Source: Ramicandelaber brevisporus (Eukaryota; Kickxellomycota; Ramicandelaberales; Ramicandelaberaceae). From it: a stretch of DNA of 64,000 nt. Below are positions 18,358-29,800 of this stretch, piece after piece. The position numbers and the translations under genes are program-made. The stretch spans positions 23,712-87,711 of the forward strand of contig MU602694.1 of assembly GCA_025201865.1 (NCBI GenBank). The letters run 5' to 3'. Positions within the stretch are counted from its first letter, which is position 1; each line of letters starts with the position of its first letter. The notes under the pieces are model-generated. The model did no database searches and was not told the DNA's origin. It saw nothing but the letters and a program-made list of their open reading frames with translations.

Positions 18358-20820
18358 CTAAAGGAAGAAAGCCCACAGTTCGAGTCTTTCAGTAAGATGT
18401 AAGCCAGACTCGGCAGACATTTCAGCACCAGCGTACACTTTGGCAAGTTCAAAGTCTTCATTGTCTGTCATTAGCACAAGTTCCTGATCTTCGTCCCGAT
18501 ATTTGAGCTTCAAGCTGCTCAGTGGTGGAGTATGGGCAGGTGCAAGGTTCGACGACACAGATGCTGCTCTCGATAATACACCGCTGCCAGCTGGCTGCTG
18601 CTGAGTTCCATCCAGTCCATACGGCGACGAAGCATTGATGCCATTCAGAGAACCACTTCGCTCCAGGTTGTAATGCTGAGTGGCAGAAGCTGACCTCGGA
18701 GATGACGAAGACTCTTTTCCAAGCTGAGATGATCTCAACTGTGCCACAATCTTATCGTATATTCTAATAGCAAGTTGGTCGTAAAAGATTGAGTGATCAA
18801 CTAGTATTACAAACACATCATTTCCATAATGAACTTTGACTCGCATTTTGGGGATTTCCTTGGTAATATTCATGCTACTGTTTGCGACATTTGCTGCAAC
18901 TGCCATTCCGCTGCCAATTTGGCTATTACCTCCACCAACAACACCACCGCCACCCATGCTGTTGCTGAATCCACTGATGCCACTTAATCCACTCATTCCG
19001 CTCATTGCACTGGCACCACTTTCACGGTGCATTGGGAATGGCTGATGTTGATGCTGATGTTGATGTTGAACATGGTGATGATGATTAATGTAGCCAGGCT
19101 GATGTTGTAGCTGACTAGCACCATATGACTGAGGACTTGTGGCGCCGAGAGGAGGTCCATTGCCCGATGAGCGAGATCTGGCTGCAATTACATCATTAGG
19201 AAGAGTGTTGGATCGAGAGTGGGTAAGATGCTGCTGAGAAGGCTGTCGCTGTGGCTGTGGATGCTGGAAATGAGGATTCTGGCTGACTACTGTGCTTGTG
19301 GTTGATGCGCTGATTGATCGTGACATGTTACTGCTGCCTGAGCTTCCCGTGCTCCACGTATCTTGATTCCGCTGCAAATGTTGCTGGTGCTGCTGTTGTT
19401 GAAGCTGAGTTAGCTTATTATAAGTTGCAGCCTTTTTCAAATTCATTTCCTGCATCATTCCAGTCACTGTTGAATCAAATGAACCATCTGCACTGCCGTG
19501 CATTTTACCAAAGTAGTCTCCACTGTGGCCACCACTGTTGCCACTGCCGATTGTGTTGTTTGTGCCCAATGGGCTCTCTCTGCTGGGCTGTCTCCTTGCG
19601 GCAGGCGCATTACCATCATTGAAGTTACCAGCCGAGAGGAATCTATGGTGCGAATGTGAACCGCTGCCGCTGCCGCTGCTGCCACTTCCACTTTCTCTGT
19701 CAAGAGATGGCAAATGCGACTGGGATAATATCAAAGGAGGAGCCTGGTGGTTATTGTCGCCGTCATCTTCCAGCTGGTCAATTTGGCCATAGTCATGAAG
19801 TGCATGATGCGACGGTTGCTTGTGCAGCTGTGGAGGCGGCTGCTGATATTGCTGTGAAGGATATTCATGCTGATCCATGAGTCTTCGCACAGCTGGATTT
19901 TGTTGCTGCTGTTGCTGCTGCTGATTTGCAAATTTATTAGAAGTGGCGTTTCGTGAAATCATGTCATAGTTATCTCTTTGATCAGACTGTTGAGCCGCGT
20001 ATGCTTGGTTTCGTTTATAGTCTCTATCGAATTTGCGAGGTGGCGGTGGCCCTCCAGAACGCTGTTGGCTGCTGATGCCCAATGGCTCAGGCGGTGGAGG
20101 AGGAGGAGGACCATTTCTCGCTGTAGACTGATTTGATGACTGGTTCGTTTTCATAGGAACAATGTTAAAGCCAACGCTTCCAGACAGTACAGCCTGATCT
20201 TGGTGAATATCAGCAATGACTTTAGAGTTGCCCAAGTAATCAATTTTCTTTGCACTTTTGATCTTAGCCTCGCTTGGTCTAAATATATGGTTTCTAGGAA
20301 TTGATACCAGCACACATCCTTTCCCTTTACTCTTTATGGCCTGCTCAACCATCTCATGTCTCTTCTCCCTCTGTTCTCCATATGCTGCCTTCAGATCTTT
20401 GTCGGCCTCTTCGGGCTCGCCTCTGCAGTAATTGCACAGCGCTCTATTATATAACACATCACATGCAAATAGCTTGAATCTCAGCCCAAGTTGGGTATAG
20501 TCAATCAGCATGTTTCTCCGCAGATATAGTAGCGCATCGTTAAAGTCCTCCAGGGCTGAAGCGTAGTCTTCTTTCACCATGTATGCAACTCCGCGTTGGA
20601 AATAGGCTAGTGCAAAATATTGATCCAACTTGATGGCTGCGTCGAAGCAACGAATGGCTTCATCATAGTCCTCCAGGATGGTGTAAATGTGTCCCATGTT
20701 AAAGTGGATCTTGGCGGCATCTGCAATCGAGCGGAAGATATCTAGCGACTCATACAGTCGGCCACTGTCAAACATGGCTGCTGCTTGCTGCCACTGTTCA
20801 AGTTCTAGTTTGTGAGCCAT
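18358..20820 (-). CDS. noxR: NoxR-type (p67phox-like) NADPH oxidase regulator
   Basis: An 820-residue protein with N-terminal TPR repeats (about residues 1-170: AAKIHFNMGHIYTILEDYDE, then AIRCFDAAIKLDQYF, AYFQRGVAYMVKEDY). These match the Rac-binding TPR block of p67phox and fungal NoxR. A proline run (NGPPPPPPPEPLG, about 230) and long Gln/His/Ser/Gly linkers follow. A C-terminal PB1 domain (about 658-797) is split by a low-complexity insert: MRVKVHYGNDVFVILVD, then LKLKYRDEDQELVLMTD. NoxR activates the NADPH oxidases NoxA/NoxB with Rac and, through PB1, scaffolds such as Cdc24/Bem1. The start is the ATG of MAHKLELEQW; the frame upstream opens with GTG. Confidence 0.88.
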   Translation of the reverse strand: MAHKLELEQWQQAAAMFDSGRLYESLDIFRSIADAAKIHFNMGHIYTILEDYDEAIRCFDAAIKLDQYFALAYFQRGVAYMVKEDYASALEDFNDALLYLRRNMLIDYTQLGLRFKLFACDVLYNRALCNYCRGEPEEADKDLKAAYGEQREKRHEMVEQAIKSKGKGCVLVSIPRNHIFRPSEAKIKSAKKIDYLGNSKVIADIHQDQAVLSGSVGFNIVPMKTNQSSNQSTARNGPPPPPPPEPLGISSQQRSGGPPPPRKFDRDYKRNQAYAAQQSDQRDNYDMISRNATSNKFANQQQQQQQQNPAVRRLMDQHEYPSQQYQQPPPQLHKQPSHHALHDYGQIDQLEDDGDNNHQAPPLILSQSHLPSLDRESGSGSSGSGSGSHSHHRFLSAGNFNDGNAPAARRQPSRESPLGTNNTIGSGNSGGHSGDYFGKMHGSADGSFDSTVTGMMQEMNLKKAATYNKLTQLQQQQHQQHLQRNQDTWSTGSSGSSNMSRSISASTTSTVVSQNPHFQHPQPQRQPSQQHLTHSRSNTLPNDVIAARSRSSGNGPPLGATSPQSYGASQLQHQPGYINHHHHVQHQHQHQHQPFPMHRESGASAMSGMSGLSGISGFSNSMGGGGVVGGGNSQIGSGMAVAANVANSSMNITKEIPKMRVKVHYGNDVFVILVDHSIFYDQLAIRIYDKIVAQLRSSQLGKESSSSPRSASATQHYNLERSGSLNGINASSPYGLDGTQQQPAGSGVLSRAASVSSNLAPAHTPPLSSLKLKYRDEDQELVLMTDNEDFELAKVYAGAEMSAESGLHLTERLELWAFFL

Positions 20821-22280
20821 CCTTTTTGCTTTACAGCTCACCTACTACTGCTGTTGCCACTGTTATTACTACTGCTGCTCGTGCTGATTGCGCTGCTGCT
20901 GCTCGTGCTGCTGCTGCTATTACCGAGAGTTGCTGGCTGGCTGACCGACTGGCTGTCGCTGTTGCTGTTGCAGTTCGTTGCAGTTTGGTGGTGATGTGGC
21001 TTGTTTCTATTTTCAGCCTTTTCGAGTCGAACTGTCGGGCTGTGTGGCAGCGATCAAGGCGCCTTTGATTTGTGTTGGTTCAGTGGTGCACTGAAAAAAG
21101 GGAGATGAGAGTCAAAAGGTGTATGCACGAGAGACAGAGAGAGTTAGTGAGTGAGTGAGTGAAAACTGGATAGAACGAACAGTAAAGAGGATGAAGAGTG
21201 GACACCAAAAGAGATCAAGTGTGTATGAAGGTGTGTATGAAGGTGTGTATATAAGTGTGTGTGTGTATGTGCGTGTAGGAATGAGCCTTGGCGAGCAAAG
21301 ACTATAACGGGCTCTGACAAAGACAAAAGCGAAGGCAAGGACGAAGACGAAGACGAACGCCAATTCGCAAGAACAGCCGCTGTGATTTATATTGTTGGAT
21401 GTCTTTTTTGACGGTCACGACAACCTATCGCTTCACAACCAACTCCACTCCACTTGGAAATGTATTGGCGAACGCTAAGATAGTAGCTGTTACACTATCG
21501 ACAATTGGCTCTGTTGCTGGTAGTTGCCCCTGCAAAATAAAGCAGTCCGTCGAATCTCTGGGGAACGGAGGCGGGAGAAGGGGAGAAGGGGAGAGAATGA
21601 TGGAGGTACACCGGCTCGTGGTATCTCCGCAATCACTATAGCGTGCAAAATGATATGCTAACTAAACGGCGAATGTAGGTCACCAGGTGGTAACTGATAG
21701 TGTACAACAGAAAAAAGAGCGAATGAATGAATGAATGAATGAACGAAGAAGGAGAAAAAAAAAAAGAAAAGAAGGAAAGAGAATGAGTGCGCGTGTTGGC
21801 AAACCGTGTGGAAGGTTGTGTGATGATGGTGATGTTTATACGAATTCAAGGAGGAATCACGAGCGAAGCGGATGAGAGAGACCAAAAAAGACAAAAAGAA
21901 GAGTGCCTCCTTCATAAACAACACTGCAATTACACCTTCCTGTACGGTGTGATGAGAGGCATTGTTATGGACAATGCCGACTCCATTGTATCGGAGCAAT
22001 TCAATCCGCAGTATGGTAGACAAGAGGAGTTCTCGGTGAGTTAGTGTGCATTAATTACGAAGCATTGCATCGTTGGCAAACGGACTTGCTTCTTTAAGTG
22101 GAATGCAGTCATACCTATTGACGAAGAATGTAAACCAAGTATACAGTAAGTGTACAATAAGTGTGTACAGTAAATGCACCGTAAATGTATAACCACTGTT
22201 GCTTTTCTTGGTTGCCACGATCTGCTGTGTGTTTGCTACTCAATCTCTCTTGACAACCGCAGCATAAATAAACAAACCAG
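20821..22280. other. 1.46-kb divergent intergenic region
   Basis: A shared upstream region for NoxR (minus) and CENP-X (plus). It has CTG-rich sequence (20830-20920), a GTGTGTATGAAG repeat (21215-21260), a GAAT tetranucleotide run (21720-21743) and an imperfect tandem of TACAGTAAGTGTACAATAAG type (22140-22190). No coding frame with recognisable features. Confidence 0.4.
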
Positions 22281-22622
22281 ATGGACGGCAGTGACGACAG
22301 CTCTCCAACCTTCCCATCAACGCTAGTGTCTCAGCTGTTTAGCTATGCCAGTTCAAACAACAAAGAGCTAGCGGGTACAGCGACGACCACGCGTAAACTG
22401 CAGCCCGAGCCACTAATTGCCGCAACCGAGTACTTGAGAGTATTCACAGTCGAGGCTATCGAGCGAGCCATTCAAGCTGCAAAGCAAGTGCCATCAGCGT
22501 CAAGTTCCACCTCAGCCACTACTACTGCTGCTGCTGCTACTGGTGGAGGTGGAGGTGGAGAGGTTGTCCTTGACGCTGAGATATTGGAGCGTATCCTGCC
22601 ACAACTGTTGCTCGATTTCTAG
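22281..22622 (+). CDS. CENP-X / MHF2 histone-fold protein
   Basis: This 113-residue protein has the CENP-X layout. A short histone-fold helix (TLVSQLFSYASSNNKE), a central helix EYLRVFTVEAIERAIQAAK and the closing motif VVLDAEILERILPQLLLDF match the family; the terminal PQLLLDF is diagnostic. CENP-X pairs with CENP-S (MHF1) in a histone-fold tetramer that binds DNA, supports the Fanconi FANCM/Mph1 pathway and is part of the inner kinetochore CENP-T-W-S-X complex. The family is usually about 75-90 residues. The extra length here is a Ser/Thr/Ala/Gly linker (about residues 75-95) before the last helix. It sits 57 bases upstream of the mS35 gene on the same strand. Confidence 0.85.
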   Translation: MDGSDDSSPTFPSTLVSQLFSYASSNNKELAGTATTTRKLQPEPLIAATEYLRVFTVEAIERAIQAAKQVPSASSSTSATTTAAAATGGGGGGEVVLDAEILERILPQLLLDF

Positions 22623-22679
22623 CCTAAAAAAAATAATAAAAACTCTGATCTGCAACTCTTTTTTTTTCTTACCATTGAC

Positions 22680-23630
22680 ATGATCGCACGGCTGTTGAGC
22701 AGAGCGAGCGCTGTTTCCCGCGTGTCTGAGCTGGCTAATGCGGCCGTCAGCCAGCAGACTCGCGTTCTGTCCACTACGGTGCCGACCGAGAACCGTCGTC
22801 TTCAGTTCCAGCGCCGCTTGAAGACACTCCAGGAAGAGTACGACGATCCAGCGCCAAACATGACATCCGGCGACATTCCCTATTATGGTCAGCTGTTCTA
22901 TCGGCGCATTCGCGAGTATCGATTCCTGCTTCGCAAAGCCAAGTACGAAATGCCACTCTTGGAGCAATACAAGAAGGAGTTCAAACCACCAACTCACGTC
23001 ATTCACACCAGAGCCTCTTCTGATAAGAGCGATACCGTCACTGCCAACCTGCAAGTCTACAACGATTACACCTTACCATCGACATCGACAGCACCAGCAG
23101 CAGCACCAGCAGCAGCAGCCAAGGCATCAAATGTAGGCGAGTCGATTCCGGTTGCAAAATCAGACTCTGTCAACCAGTTTGTCACATTCCGCGAATCGGT
23201 GTACCTGGGAGAGCCAGAGTTCTTTGGAAACCGCATTGTGACCCTCTTTTTGCACACTAAGCATCTCAACTTGACTGCGTCTCAGCTGCGCAAGTTTTTG
23301 TTGCTGACCACTCACGCCAACTTGTGCAAGTATGACGCTGACAAGGGAATTGTACGCATGCGCAGTTATCGCTTCCCAACTGCTGCCGAAAATAAGCAGC
23401 ATTTGGTTAGTGTTCTCGACACTCTGCTTAAGGAGGTGCGCGATCCAAAGGCAGACAAGTTCGAAGATGTGGAGCTGAAACAGCAAAATGTGCCAAATAG
23501 AATGAAGAAGAAGAACAAGCTGAACAAGTTGCACTTCCCGAAGGAATGGCTGCCAGATACACCAGCCACTTCCGCCTCAGCTACTGCCACTGCTGCCACT
23601 GCTGCCACTGCTGCAACGGTCAATGCCTAA
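22680..23630 (+). CDS. Mitochondrial small-subunit ribosomal protein mS35 (MRPS35/Rsm24-like)
   Basis: A 316-residue protein with an N-terminal mitochondrial presequence (MIARLLSRASAVSRV, Arg/Ser-rich and without acids). The conserved core is FGNRIVTLFLHTKHLNLTAS, then QLRKFLLLTTHANLCKYDAD, then RMRSYRFPTAAENKQHLVSV. This matches the mitoribosomal S24/S35 pattern of a hydrophobic strand, an L-x-KFxLL helix and an FP-x6-N-x8-L segment. A Thr/Ala-rich linker (about 130-150) and an Ala/Thr tail are low complexity. It should act in the mitochondrial small subunit. Assignment is by remembered family pattern. Confidence 0.7.
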   Translation: MIARLLSRASAVSRVSELANAAVSQQTRVLSTTVPTENRRLQFQRRLKTLQEEYDDPAPNMTSGDIPYYGQLFYRRIREYRFLLRKAKYEMPLLEQYKKEFKPPTHVIHTRASSDKSDTVTANLQVYNDYTLPSTSTAPAAAPAAAAKASNVGESIPVAKSDSVNQFVTFRESVYLGEPEFFGNRIVTLFLHTKHLNLTASQLRKFLLLTTHANLCKYDADKGIVRMRSYRFPTAAENKQHLVSVLDTLLKEVRDPKADKFEDVELKQQNVPNRMKKKNKLNKLHFPKEWLPDTPATSASATATAATAATAATVNA

Positions 23631-23683
23631 AGATGTAAAAAAAATGAGTTGGTTATGTCTATCGTTTTTTTTCAATAATAAAA

Positions 23684-23751
23684 GGGAGGGGGTTATTGCG
23701 CCCCGAATTGCACCCCACGGGGCGCATTTCGGGGTGCAATAACCCCCTCCC
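23684..23751. repeat. Near-perfect 33-bp inverted repeat with 2-nt loop
   Basis: Left arm 23684-23716 and right arm 23719-23751 are complementary at 30 of 33 positions (one exception could be a G-U pair in RNA). The loop is only AC. The outer 16 bases of each arm (GGGAGGGGGTTATTGC and its complement) pair perfectly. Within the arms the CCCCG/CGGGG blocks also form smaller palindromes. It lies between the convergent mS35 and receptor genes, flanked by AATAAAAG on the left and AATTAAAAG on the right, so it may be transcribed in one or both 3' untranslated regions. Confidence 0.9.
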
Positions 23752-23844
23752 AATTAAAAGTCAATAGTAATAATAGTAATGAGTAAAATGCGAACGAATA
23801 GAAACTAAGGGAAGGTTTAATTTACCAAAAAAAACAAAGGTTGA

Positions 23845-26800
23845 TTACAAAGGCGCAATGTCATTATTTTGTTGAGTCCGCTGGTTGTTGCTCGGACTCA
23901 GTCTAAAGGTTCTCCGAGATGATCCTCTAGATACAGTGGCCATCAAGCCACCGCCAAACTCATCCAAATTCTGTTGGTTTTGTTGCTGTTGATACACGGA
24001 TTGAGCTTGCACACGAGAGAATGCGTGGCCAGGTTCAGGCGGAAGGACCACTGGCGGCGCAGATAGTGGAACTGCGGTTACCGATGCTGGTATATCTGTG
24101 CCACCATCTGGTGGGTTCACGGCTGAACTTGACGTCGTTGTGGAAGTGGTAGCGATTTGTCCAGTAACATTTGATAGCGCAGATGCCGAGTGTGGTGGTT
24201 GAGGAAGATTGTACAATTGTTGCTGTTGCTGTTGCTGTTGCTGTTGTTGTGCAAGTGGATTTATCATGGAAAAGGCGTGTTGATGATGATGATGGGAAGC
24301 GCTGGATAATGCCCCAGCTGTACGTCGTGGTGCAGGTCGCAGTCCATGTCCAACCGTCGTAGTGTGCGCGTGTCCATACTGTCGCGGGTGATAGCCGGCT
24401 GATATCACTGGAACTGGTTGAATGCCTTGTAACTGTGAGAGAGCCGACGACATCATGAGATGAGATGGATACGATTGGTCAATTTCAGAGATTGGAATCG
24501 AATACATTGGAGGAGGCTGAGTGGCTGGTAAAGGCACTGACATTGCTTGAGGGTCAACATACGGCTGAAGATAGACTGCTGGCTCACCCAATGGATGTGC
24601 CATCTGAACACCACCACCGACTCCACCACCAACTGCAGCAGCAGCAGCCAGTGCCATTTGATACTGATGAAGCTGCACTTGCTGCTGTTGAAGCTGCTCA
24701 ATCTGAAGCTGTAACAATTGCTGTTGCTGCTGAATTGGCTGCAAATCAGGCGCATAGATTGAGTTAGTCGATGACAAAGAAGGCAGCTGCGTAGTAGATA
24801 ATGGGTGTTGCTGAGGATCTGTAGTGTATGTAAAATCAAGCTGCTGTGACGGAATCTCAGAGGCAGTGATTGTTGAGAGACGCTGGTGAATGCGATGGGG
24901 TACTGGTTCTGCCAAAGATGGCGGACGAGGCGACACTGACTTTGATGGGTGCAGCTGGAGATGGTTCTGTGCCATCTCAGATGTAGATTCAGCTGGATGA
25001 GACGCTTGTCCATTGTCATCAACAGCCACTGAGAATGATGATTCTTTGGACTTTTGAATAGATGGGATCGTCTGCTGGCTGCTTCGGCGTGGCTCGGAAA
25101 TGGACCGCAGTCTGCCTCGAGTAAACTCTTGGCTGTTTCTGTTGCGCTCACTGTTCATATCACCAGCCGTTTGTTGCTGCTGTTGCTGCTGCAGTTGCTG
25201 CAGTTGCAGTTGTTGTTGCTGATATGGAAGTGGAACATCGTACTGTGAACCGATGCGATCCATGCTTTGGTTTGGCAGCTCGCTGATTGTGCTAATTCCA
25301 GTCTTGAGACCGCCACTGAACGCTGTGGTTGATGATGCTGCAGCCACAGTATTTGGATCTGTTGCGGTTGTCCCTGTTGAACTGCCTGCCGCTCTCTTGG
25401 CTCGCAGCATTGCTATATATGTCGAAATATGCTCCAGTTCGAGTGGATTGACCCCATGGCTGACATTGTCTCCGCTACTGTTGGCAGATGAGTTTAGTGC
25501 AAGCTGACTCGGAATCGAGCGCACTGCAGAGATGGTACGACCAGGACCAAGGCTGCTGGATGGAGGCTGCTGTAAGAATGACAAGGCTGAGGCATTGGGC
25601 TCAGATTTGGCTGTCGCTGGCACACCTGGCGATGGCTGTTGCAATCGATGCTCCTGAGCTGATGATTGGAACGACTGTAGATTGAGACGAGGCGGAGGTG
25701 GTACTTTTGTCGGCATTGTCTTGGAGGCAGCTGTCTGCGGCATGACATCCGCATCTGGTTGAGCGGATACTGGTTCCGGCTGGACATGGTAAAGTGGCGA
25801 ATGCTGACTGCCAGTTCCAAACATGGATTTGAATCGAGATAGTGATTCGAGAGACCACGAGCGACTCCACGCTGAACCAGCCATCGGACGTCGTTGGTAA
25901 TTTCCATCATCCATATGTTCTCCATTGATATTGCCCATCTCAATAGCTGCGTGTTCGTCATCATGGAGTGGTAGTTTCATGCCGCTAATTGATTTACGTT
26001 TCATGATTGATGCAAAAATTCGTGTGCGAGATGACAATCGTTCACGGCGATGTTGCTGCTGGTGCTGACGAGGTGACAGTGCGTGGGGCCGTTGATGTCC
26101 CTGTGGAGTTGATGTGGCTGCAGATGTGGCAGTCATAACTGGTGTGTTTTGTGCATCTTCGCCACCACCACCACTGCTACTTACACCAATGCCGCCTGTG
26201 CCGCGAGTGCCAAATGTCACATTCTGTGTCGACAGTGGTGTGATTGCCGACTGCGGAATGATGCGACTCTGGTCACTACCTTGACGCTGTGCATTTGATT
26301 TCTGCTGAGCAAGCATTGGATGCTGATCATCGGTTGATGAGAAGCTACCAAAGACGTTAGAAAGTCGACGAAATCCATCCGCAAGGCGGTCAAACAGTGG
26401 CGCTTGCTCAGCATTTGGTTGTTCATGGTGATGACGAGACTGGTGCATCGATGGAGACCGCACATGTGGCGCTGTACCGATGAATGCTCCTTGTTGGTGA
26501 GGTTGAGATTGTTGAAGCAATGGCTGAAGACGCTGTTGATGGTGTTGCAGTGTCTGCTGACGCTGGAGCTCGCGCGTCGTTTTGGGATCTGGCGCCACAG
26601 CCACATTGAGAACGCCATGTGGACTCAAGACTGGGATCGATATCATGCCAGTGCCGAAACGAGGGTTGCGACTGAGATCAGAAACTGCTGCAGGCACCTG
26701 CATTCCAGCTGGCAATGCTGTACCACCACCATGAACAACCGCCTGTGGTGGCACTTGTAGCACGGATGTGCTCGTCACTGTTGGGTGAGATTGCTGCTGA

Positions 26801-29800
26801 TAGTATGTTGAAATCGCAGGCAGTTGTGTGCCATGTCCGGCAGCTGTTGAAGCTGATACTGGCTGCGGCTGTGGCTGTTCAGGTGGGCCAACTTTGCGGC
26901 TGTTCCGACGCCACGACAAGCTGCCCCTCTGGCCACCACTTGCACCACTCAGCGAGTTTCGTAGCGAACCTGTAGAGATCGCCTGGCCCAGTGGTGGTAG
27001 CTGAGGGATGAGCATGTGTGTTGGAACATGTACTGGAGCATGTGTTATTAAGGACTGTCCTTGGCCGGTCGCGAATGCCAAACCAAGTGGCACCCACGAT
27101 GGCTGGAATGGAGTTGGAACATGGTTTTCAGGCACTGTATGCTGTGACGACACGTTCCCATAAGGTTGAGATCCAATGACAACTGGGTTGACAATACCAG
27201 AGTGTTGCAACTGCTGATAGTGCTGCTGCTGCTGTTGTTGTTGCTGGACTGGAAGCATGGAGTCGATCAGCATTTGGGGGATGAGTAGATCCGAACTCAA
27301 TGGTGAGCGAGATGCAGCACCAGCCTTTTGGTACATTTCCAGAATCCAATCTTTACATACCACGACCCAGACTACTAAACCATAGGACAGCAGGACAGCC
27401 AAATTGCTCATAATGCGGATAATAACCATGCCACGAATGGAATAGCGCATTGTAGTCGCACACAGCACTTGCGCCACAGAGTATAAAATGTATCCAAACG
27501 ATATACACAAACACATGAGAAGCATGTACCGTAATCCGCTGGTATCCTCAAACAGCTGAACTGGCACAACTGGAGACTCATCTGATGAAGACTGTTGTTG
27601 CTGCTGTTGTTGTAGCTGCTGCTGCTGTAGCTGTAGCTGTTCTTGAGTCTGATATTGAGCTTGATGCTGACCAGTGAGTCTATCTGGCAGAAGTGTCACC
27701 ATGCCAGCGTTGCCATAAGCATTGCCACTATTGTAAGTGGTCGACTTTGACCTGATCAACATGGATAGGTATTTGACGCGATTCTTTTGGATAGTTTTGA
27801 GCCGATGGTTGATGAGCGAGAACGTGACCAAGTACACTGACGCTTGTATGAGCACCATCAATGGAAAGATGTAAACTTCCATGATGAAATTGGCATAGTC
27901 TTGTGCTGGAATTGTGGTGTACAAGTCAACAACGCGAGTCGAGAAATGCATGAAGGATACGAATATTGACACAAATGACACAGTGTTGCAGATCCATAGC
28001 AGACGGAAATAAACTGCCATTGGAATAGCACGCCGACACAGAGGACATTTGCTGAGAGTTGATGTGCCAGTGCTGGTTCCAGTGTTGTTGGTGCCTGTGC
28101 GTGTTTGTGGGCCACTGGCTTGGGATCGTAACCTTGAGTGTGGGAATACAGCGGCTGTATCGGCAGCATTGAATGGCCTATCCGCTGTACTATGTACACG
28201 ATTGCTATTGTTGCTATTGTTGCTGCTGCTGCTGAATCTCGACATGAATGATCTGAATATACTCTTTAGAGCAGCTGTGATTCCACCAAAAGTACCAGCA
28301 GTAGCAGTAGCACTACCAGTATCACCGCCAAAGACACCGCGCTGAGATCGAACTCCAGCACTTGCTGCACGGCTGCGTGGTGTTGTAGATGATCCAGCCA
28401 ATGCAGCTGTTGTCACTGAATCAATCAATGCCATTGGATCTGTGCTCCATTGCCCACCAAAAGTATCAACACCACGAGCACTCCTGTTTGAGCGACCTGT
28501 GCTCCCTGTACCTCCTCCACTGCCCCTACTGCCATCACCACTACCACCACCACCACCACCACCACCACCACCACCACCGCTGTCTTCATTATCCTGCTTA
28601 ATGTCACCATCCTCACCAGTCGCCTTGCGATCGAGCTCAGCGGCAGGCAGCATGACCTCATTGGCAACTTGGTTTAGTAAATGTACCACCTGAATAGCCA
28701 ACACTGCAACTATAGTAGCTACTAGCCACTGCGCAAGATATCTAACGACGTTGATGGCATTTGAATACACACTTCCAAATGGCATCGTCGCACCAGCAAT
28801 CAGTCCAATTGCGCATCCCAGCAGTAACACTGTTCTTCCAAATGTGTTATGTTTGTATTTGAACCTGACAATTCCAATATAGATGGCAGCGGCTGCGCAT
28901 GGAATGAAGAAAATATACGTCAGTACATCAATCCATGTAAACAATTTGCTAGAATATGCGCGATTCCATGGACCGGGTGATCGAACTGCTGCCAAAATTA
29001 CAGGCTGAACTGGTCCATCCTCCATTACTGATAGTGCAAATGGATGACGATGTTGGTAGTGTTGATGATGTTGTTGTGATGGTGTGACACTATTGTTGAA
29101 CGAGTGACCTTGCCATGTTAGTTTAGATAGCATTTCACCAGTTTGAGTTCCAATCAACATCAGTTCCAAATCATCGGGTTTATACATCCAATAGTCATCA
29201 AACTTTTGTCCAAAAGGCGATCCAAACTCATCTGCAGAATCACTAGGCGTTGTAAACATCAGCAGTCTAACTGGTGGATAATACCCAGCACTACCAGCGC
29301 TATCGCTACCACTGCCAGCGCCTGGTGAATAAACAGGATCGACAATGGCACGAATCTGAGCATGCTGTTTCAAGATTGAAGTGTATGTTCTGCATCCAGC
29401 AGTGTATGCAGCTTGGAAATCACACAGTGCAATCGTGCCAATGCTGATGTTCATTACTGGAGATGTAAGCATTTCGATTCCTTGTCTTCCGCCATTTGTT
29501 GAGTTTGATTTCCTGGGGTTTGCGGTTGCAGTGTGTATCAGATACGGCGGAATCAGTGAGGATAGATCAGTCAGCGAGGGAAGCGGCATTGGTAACCTCA
29601 GTCCAGAACTGACTGTTCCACTGCTGTTACCGTTGTTGTTCCCATCAATGGTTCGTCTCTCTTCTGAAGGCTTGACTGTACAGCCAGCACTAAAGTTGAG
29701 TTTGATAATTGGACCAACAATAATGTAATCGGGAACTCGAGTGGCACCAGTGAAATCGTATCCCAGAAGAAGAGCGCCAGATGGAGCGCCATTTGGGAGA

